Assembly: GCA_950022295.1 (NCBI GenBank)
Contig: OX465598.1
Span: 337,975,324-338,039,323 of the forward strand
Reading direction: 5' to 3'
Origin: Bromus sterilis
Taxonomy: Eukaryota > Streptophyta > Magnoliopsida > Poales > Poaceae
DNA length: 64,000 bases
A program made the translations under genes and the position numbers. Shown here piece by piece: positions 58,491 to 64,000 of the stretch (its first letter is position 1; each line of letters opens with the position of its first letter). Below the pieces are notes generated by a model that was given only the letters and a program-made list of their open reading frames with translations, did no database searches and had not been told where the DNA came from.

Positions 58491-59222
58491 TTACATCTTC
58501 TTCTTTCTCTTCAATTCGGGACACATATTGTTGTAGTGTCCCATGTTCCTGCACCGATAGCACTCAATTTGGCTAAGGTCCTTTATCTTCTTCATCCTGA
58601 GTGCTTCCTTTAATTCTGGACACATGTTGGCGTAATGTCCCATATGCCTGCACCGGAAACACTGAATGTGGCTAATGTCCTTCTTTTTATTCTTCACGGG
58701 TGCTTCCTTCAATTCTTGGATAGCTTTCTTCATTACTTCCTTTTGATGTTGAACCACTTGTTGTGTCACGATGAAAAATTTACACTGAGCGGGGTAATGA
58801 TCAGTTCCTTCACACGTAAAACATGTGACTTGAGTAGTGGGACATTCTTCACCCGAGTGAATTTCTTCACAATAGGGACATCCATCTTGGTGTCCTTCAT
58901 AGGAGTGCCCTGCTTCCCCGCAAATTGTACATGCACGGATCCTCTTAAGGGTTACCGTCCTTTGCATCGGGGTGACAAGGCGGGATCCCAACAAAATCTT
59001 TGTAAATTCCTTCCAAGTAATCTTCCTTCGTGTTTCTTCAATCGCTTGATGCATCCTCCACCAAGTAGCAGCCTCTTCTACCAAGTACTTAACAGCATAG
59101 GGGACCATGTCCTCACTTCCACCCTTGTTTATCTTCATGTGCTCCTCCATATTACGAATCCATTGCTCCACCTTCAGTCTCGACATCGCCCCAGGAAAGG
59201 CGAGTCCCACTCCATACTCCAT
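58491..59222 (-). CDS. gag: gag with zinc knuckles, element G
   Basis: 243 codons. The core (residues 15-95) contains the gag pattern VEQWIRNMEEHM, AVKYLVEEAATWW and ITWKEFTKIL, which in the family forms the capsid-like multimerisation domain. Three canonical CX2CX4HX4C nucleocapsid knuckles follow at residues 134-147, 188-201 and 221-234, plus Cys/His-rich variants at 98-127. The last two knuckles are a tandem duplication of about 33 residues (CFRCRHMGHYANMCPEL and CYRCRNMGHYNNMCPEL). The protein is short for a gypsy gag-pol, ends in a basic tail (KRKKKM) and has no protease. It could still package RNA if expressed. It begins 592 nt after the PBS. Confidence 0.8.
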   Translation of the reverse strand: MEYGVGLAFPGAMSRLKVEQWIRNMEEHMKINKGGSEDMVPYAVKYLVEEAATWWRMHQAIEETRRKITWKEFTKILLGSRLVTPMQRTVTLKRIRACTICGEAGHSYEGHQDGCPYCEEIHSGEECPTTQVTCFTCEGTDHYPAQCKFFIVTQQVVQHQKEVMKKAIQELKEAPVKNKKKDISHIQCFRCRHMGHYANMCPELKEALRMKKIKDLSQIECYRCRNMGHYNNMCPELKRKKKM

Positions 59223-59813
59223 CTATTAAACCCATACGACAAGGGTTAGGGAAAATCTATAACACCGACAAGACAACAACTAAAGATAACACCAAACATA
59301 TGCACTCAAAAAAGGAAGCGGCAAAAACACCTACGTTCGACAGTAACACACAACAACAAACAATACAGTCACAAAAGTCAAACACACAAACAACACCTAG
59401 AGTAAGGTCATATGTGCAAGACATACGATCTCATCATACTACGTGAAATTCGTTCATCTAACTTCACCTAAAAGGTGGTGGTCTGATCCTAAGCTTCCTC
59501 CTTCTCAGCTAAGTTGATCTTAAATCCTCATTGTCAAAACTTCTTGAACTTCATAAGATACTCCTTCTAGTTCCGTTAGTCGTAACTTCAACTGGTTCAC
59601 GAGGTTGATGATATACCTCTCAAAAATCATATCTTCAGGGGCATAAGAAACTCAGAGGGGTATTTACAGTAAAACAAGATGACAAGTTTAGAAGATGAAT
59701 AATAGATGAGAGATACTAGTGGAGAGAGTAAGTAATCAAAGATTGAATAACTAATTTTGTTCCTATGGCTTTTCCTATCCATTTTCTAGGGTCACGACCT
59801 ACAGTCAACATGG
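59223..59813 (-). other. Leader of element G
   Basis: Sequence between the PBS and the gag ATG. No ORF or clear structure seen. Confidence 0.55.
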
Positions 59814-59825
59814 GCTTTGATACCA
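59814..59825 (-). other. Primer-binding site of element G
   Basis: The element strand reads tggtatcaaagc, one base off the initiator tRNA-Met PBS tggtatcagagc, 2 nt from the LTR end at 59828. Confidence 0.8.
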
Positions 59826-59827
59826 TC

Positions 59828-60116
59828 TGTAACGACCCGGTTCCTCACAAACCGGAGTCTCTGTGCATTCTGTGCTAGTCCCTGGATCAATAGCTAGCAC
59901 ACACAGTACATGATGTAATATCAAGAATAAACCACATGTCATATATATTACATCAAAGATCCAGTATATAATAAATCATACCTGCATAGCTCAAGGCTAG
60001 CTTACAATTAAAATACAGCGGAAAAACAATAAAGAGCTTCGTGGAGTCCATCAACTCCACCGGCATAGTTGAGTATAGACATCGTAACCCTACATCGCAT
60101 CACTTACTCATCGCAT
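59828..60116 (-). repeat. 5' LTR of element G, inner end only
   Basis: 289 bp matching 45022-45310. It is interrupted by F3 after cgcat; the intact 3' LTR reads cgcatacaatcctgc there, giving the empty site. The remainder lies beyond the window. Confidence 0.85.
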
Positions 60117-60642
60117 TGTCAGAACCCTCTGTTAGGTAATGTGCTAGGATCAAGTAACCTTGCATCATGTCAAATTTTCAAAGGAAATCAACTTCAAAAT
60201 CCAAATGGGAGAAGGAACACCCTCCAGATGAATTAATTCAAAAGGCCAGATAAAAATCTTCTCCAAAAATTCATGTTAGATTTTTGAAAAGTCTTATAAA
60301 TGAGTGTGATCACATATCAAGTGATGTGGGACCCATCCCATGCTCATAGATTTTTCAAATATTCAAACAGTGCCTTGGAATTAAAGAAATACCCCTATTT
60401 GATTTAAGATTCAAATTATTTGAATTTTAAAAATGTTGAAATTTTATAAGTGGCTAGTCTTTATTACTATGAGGCCACATAAAAAAATTCAGCATTTAAA
60501 AAAATGTTTAGCTATTTTATTTAGCCAAACAGAACAAATGACAGAAAGAAAATTAGAAAAGAAAACAGAAACCTTACCTGGCGCCCAGGCGAAGCAGGCC
60601 CACCCCAGCCCAGCCGGCCCACAGGGGCAGGGGCGTCTTCTT

Positions 60643-60667
60643 CCCCCCCCCCCCCCCCCCCCCCCCC
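60643..60667. repeat. 25-base C homopolymer in F3
   Basis: An unbroken C run on the plus strand (G on the minus), absent from F1 and F2 at the equivalent place. It creates artefactual poly-Pro/poly-Gly frames. Confidence 0.9.
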
Positions 60668-62143
60668 GCGCCTCCAAGCTGCTCGGTGGAATGCCACCGA
60701 GCTAGCTGGTGACGACACGTCGTCGTCGAGGAGCTTCCAACCCTCCCCGTGGTCTCTTCTCGCACCTGGACGCGCCTGGAGACGCCACCCGAGAACTCGC
60801 TGGAGCACCGCAGCGCTCCCGCGTGGCCATTGACGTCGAGAAGCCAAGCCAAGGTGTCCAGGGAGTTCGTCGTCGTCGTCTTCACTGACTTGCAGAAGGA
60901 ATCGATCCCGGAGCCTGCGTAGACGCCGAATTCTTCCTCGAGTCCCCGCCGGCCGCCGTGAAGGACTTCGTCGATTCCGCCGCCGTTGAACCACCCCAGC
61001 CCTCGCCACCACCTCTACTGAGTTCAGGGTGAGCTTGCAAGCGAAACCCCTTTGTCTCCCCCCTGGATTGCTCACTCTAGCCGGATCTCCATGGTTGCCG
61101 AAGCATGTCGCCGCCATGGATGAGCTCGAGGTCGCCCTTGTGCCCCTTCGTCTCAGCCAGAGCGTGCGTTTGGCTCCTGAGCATGCCAGCGTTCGAACGC
61201 ACGCGAGATCAAACCGAAACGTGCGCTACAACGTCGACTACGACCTCGCCGTGGTTCTGCTTCCGACGGAGTCGTCGCCGTCGTCGCTCCCGACCTCCCC
61301 GCGACCCCTTGTTGCCTCCAGAAGACGCGGACGACCTCCAGGAGCAAGCCGGTGCCCTCCGTTTGCCCTCCCATGGCCCCTAGCTCACTCCGGCGAGTCG
61401 CCGCCGTGGCTCCAGTCGCCGGCGTCAAGCCGCCGGTGGGTTAGCCACTAATCACCCAGTTAGTGACCCCCTGGGTCACTGACCAGTGGGCCGAGTGGCT
61501 TAATTAAGCCACTGGATTAATTTAACCCACGGGTTAAGTTAACCCAGCCACTGACAGGTGGGACCCCCTTGTCAGCCCCCCCCCTGACGTCAGCTTTGCG
61601 CAGTAAATCATTTAAATGAATTTCCAGAGATTATTTGAATTAAAAGAATTCCAGAAAATCCAGAAAATACCCCAAACTTTGGAAATTCATAGAAATTTCA
61701 TATTAACTCTAAATTGGACAAATAATATATGAAAAATGATCAGGAGAAAATTATATTTCCAAATATGCAACTTTCAACTCTGTTTGAGTTGAATTTAAAA
61801 TGTGATCAGTAGCATTTGCTATTTGATTTAAATGGAATTAAATCAAATTCAAATCAAATATTTTTGCAACTTGAACCATGGCAACATACTACATTTCAAT
61901 CACACATCAGAGGCATATCATACAAATTTTGAATTGTTTCAAAATGATCAAACTATATCACATACAACTTGGATAATGTTGAATTCAAATGTGGAGTTTG
62001 AATTTGCATTTCAAATGCAATATACTCCACTTAAATGGAATTGCCTCACACATCACAACTTATACTTCAAGTTTCAACATTCATTCATGTGCTTGAGCAT
62101 TGCATTCATTTGATTGCTACTTCGTGCTTTGTTTGTCGAATAG

Positions 62144-62236
62144 AGGTGGAACCGGAGCAAGAGGTTGCAACCTTCGTTGAAGACCCCGAACCCGAACCTC
62201 GTCAGCAAGGCAAGCAAACCCCCATTGATCATGTCG
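62144..62236 (+). other. Conserved acidic peptide segment in F3 LTR
   Basis: Follows a tag acceptor-like site at 62141-62143 and reads VEPEQEVATFVEDPEPEP then RQQGKQTPIDHVDK. F1 (about 28765-28860) has the same frame with two residue differences. F2 has a stop in place of the first Gln of RQQ. No known domain. Confidence 0.5.
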
Positions 62237-63354
62237 ATAAAATCCCACTTCCCTCTCATGTCTCGCTTATGCATTTTTTAGGATGATCACCATGTTACGA
62301 TTCTACCGCATAGATGAACCCATTCCTTTGCATGACCTATCATTTTGTCACAGTAGAAAGCAAACCACAATCCTAGCAAATGCAGGAGTTGTTTGATATC
62401 ATGTGGCCCCAGCAATGTTACTACTTATTGCATGCTTAGTATGATACCGTGTTGTTACTGTGATGTGAGTCGGGATGGAAATGATCATGTTGATGATGGT
62501 AGAAAAGTGTTGGTGAATCGACCCTAATACAAGGTGAACGATGAGAGGCTGTGTAGGAGTACACGGTGGGTTGTCTCGTTGAACACCGCCCTAGTACGAG
62601 TTCTTGTGTGGTGATCCAAGATGAAGAGTACAACCACACATTGGGCTCACTGACCCCTCTCAACCTATTAACTCATCCCTTTCGATGTCCAGATGTCGCA
62701 ATTGTTCGGAGTTCTGGTAGGCTTGTGGCCTAGAGGCTAAGTGAGAGAACGGCTCATCCGAGACCGGCTTATGCACCACGCACACATCACTTGGGTCCAC
62801 TTCGGTAAACCGGCCGGGTTCACGATTGTGGTAACCAACCCAAGTAGGCGGCTTTCTCGGACTAGATCGGCTATGAGGTAACAGTTGTGGTGAGAATCCT
62901 CGCTGGCACCCCTTGAATGGTGTCGAGATCAAAGGCGGTAAATGATGGTCATGTGTGTGTAGCGGTACACCCTTGCAAGGTAAACAAAACTATTCGAATA
63001 GCCGGGTCCGCGGTTATGGACTGCTTGGAAAGCTTAGCTTGATTATTAGATAACTTGAACCGGATACTTCTAAAACACACCAAGATAAGTGTGAGTGCTA
63101 TGGCATGCTTCCTCGTGGGGAAGTCGAGGACGGCACCATAGTGGTGTATTGGTTGGAGAAAGTAGTGGACTCGTGTACGCTTCTTACCTCAAAGTCTGGT
63201 ACTCGTAGTTCAGGATTAGCCAAGTCAAAGCTGGCACTTCTGCAAGTGAACCCCACCTCCCTTTACCTTGACACATATGCATGATTAGTATAGATCCTAT
63301 GTAAGTCTTGCTGACTACGACTTTGTACTCACGTTTGCTTAATCTATGTTTTAG

Positions 63355-63404
63355 ATGATGCCACTGACCCCGAAGGTGGCTTCTTCATCGAGCTGGACGA
63401 CTGA
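63355..63404 (+). other. Conserved terminal exon-like segment in F3 LTR
   Basis: Preceded by tatgttttag and ending with TGA at 63402-63404; reads DATDPEGGFFIELDD. Conserved in F2 (30834-30883). The possible poly(A) signal follows 181 nt later. Confidence 0.5.
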
Positions 63405-64000
63405 AGACCAACTAGTCTAGTCCCAGTCAGACGACTGGTTCCCTCGTGGAGGGCTTTGTGTTTAAATAAGGCTTCTTAAGCCATTTGTTAAACTTGTCTG
63501 TACTCAGACATAATTTGCTTCCGCCTGTGTTGTAATGTTGGATCACATGTATGTGATCTCTGTTTGTACTCTATAAGAGTTATAAATAAAATGTACACTT
63601 TGTAGAGAATTGCAATGGTACCTGCTGTTCATACAAAGCATGTGTGCTGCGTGTATGTTTATAACATGCATGTCTTTGTATGGGTTTTCGAGACCTTAGT
63701 TGTGTTCTGGCTTGCGGTCTTTCATACACCAAGTGGCCCTTAGATGTGCGCAGCTTGGGGCATCGCGATGAGATTGCTCGAGACTCCGTCTCGTGCACAC
63801 TTTGTGGTATGATCGAGCCCGCCCTAGACCCCGACTAAGTGATCGGGCTGGAGTAAGTCTATGTAAGAGTTTGGAGATAGTCGGTAGTATGGTTGAGGCG
63901 ACTTGCCTTTGAATATGGGAGTTCACCACCCATATCATTTGACTTGTGTGCGGACGATGAGGACCCATCTCAGTTGATCATCCGGCCTGGATGGGATGCC

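Larger units (their letters stand above)
45022..60116 (-). mobile_element. Long-LTR gypsy-like element G, non-autonomous
   Basis: A minus-strand element whose 3' LTR (45022-56903) is split by J and whose 5' LTR (59828 onward) is split by F3. Between them lie a polypurine tract, about 1.6 kb of non-coding sequence, a gag with zinc knuckles and a tRNA-Met-like PBS, with no protease, RT or integrase in the 2.9-kb interior. The LTR starts TGTAACATCCC and the sequence before it (CTCGAGGACGAGATTCC on the element strand) resembles Tekay/Del-type chromovirus ends. The 289 bp of LTR that can be compared differ by roughly 3 percent by eye. Confidence 0.82.
60117..64000 (+). mobile_element. F3: F-family LTR, right end outside window
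   Basis: Starts tgtcagaaccctctgttagg and is collinear with the whole F2 LTR (34173 back to 30237). By comparison about 131 bp of LTR remain beyond the window, so it cannot be told whether this is a 5' LTR or a solo LTR. GC-rich block 60590-61440 with a possible donor (cagggtgag, GT at 61029). Conserved peptide segments at 62144-62236 and 63355-63404. A polyadenylation-like aataaa lies at 63585-63590. Confidence 0.85.

Noticed and set aside
1..64000. CRISPR array, operon or prokaryotic defence system
   Set aside because: No regularly spaced short repeats, no Shine-Dalgarno-led gene runs; all recognisable genes are plant LTR-retrotransposon genes.
1..64000. Host plant protein-coding gene
   Set aside because: No frame shows host-protein domains with exon structure outside transposons; the only exon-like segments are repeated in several F-family LTRs.

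Overview
The window is intergenic DNA of a large grass genome, most likely Triticeae (wheat, barley, rye or Aegilops group). The evidence is the density of nested LTR retrotransposons, Athila-type gypsy elements whose LTRs start TGATACGTC and whose primer-binding site (PBS) matches tRNA-Asp, a Sirevirus/Maximus-like copia element, and Angela/BARE-like copia LTRs. I found no convincing host gene, tRNA, rRNA or prokaryotic feature. Family names are from recognition only; boundaries, PBSs and most target-site duplications (TSDs) were read directly from the sequence.

Layout, left block (1-44463). The outermost traceable layer is an Angela-like LTR fragment (44061-44463) abutting a probable hAT end (43467-44060). 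Next to it lies a + strand Maximus-like copia element H, whose 5' part is outside the window. H is cut into three visible pieces: integrase 8780-9013, reverse transcriptase (RT) 22164-23550, and RNase H, 3' env-like genes and 3' LTR 36438-43466. Three Athila-type elements split it: A (1-8779, minus, left end outside), D (9014-22158, plus, TSD AGTAT) and E (23551-36432, minus, TSD TATAT). Each carries further insertions. A contains B (786-6858, minus, TSD GTAAT). D contains solo LTRs K (12195-13789, TSD CTATT) and L (15238-16620, TSD GCGCT/TCGCT). E contains two head-to-head long-LTR elements, F1 and F2 (26708-34173).

Right block (44464-64000). An unassigned stretch (44464-45021) is followed by a minus-strand gypsy-like element G with 3.35-kb LTRs, a gag with CCHC zinc knuckles and no pol (45022-60116 and beyond). 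Its 3' LTR is interrupted by J (45738-54260, TSD GTTGC), a very young Angela-like copia element with almost identical 1695-bp LTRs but a ruined coding region. Its 5' LTR is interrupted by F3 (60117-64000), a third copy of the F-family LTR that runs off the window.

How the parts work together. D is the only element with gag, protease, RT, RNase H and integrase all recognisable, but frameshifts, stops, two solo LTRs and a lost catalytic Asp make it dead. A, B, E, F, G and J lack a usable pol and would have depended on enzymes supplied in trans. The most unusual content is the F family: 4.07-kb LTRs with conserved, possibly spliced peptide segments, and a 222-aa internal ORF that looks like a dsRNA-binding domain. 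Also notable are the 3' gene region of H, which has its own TATA box and possible leader intron, and the young yet coding-dead element J.
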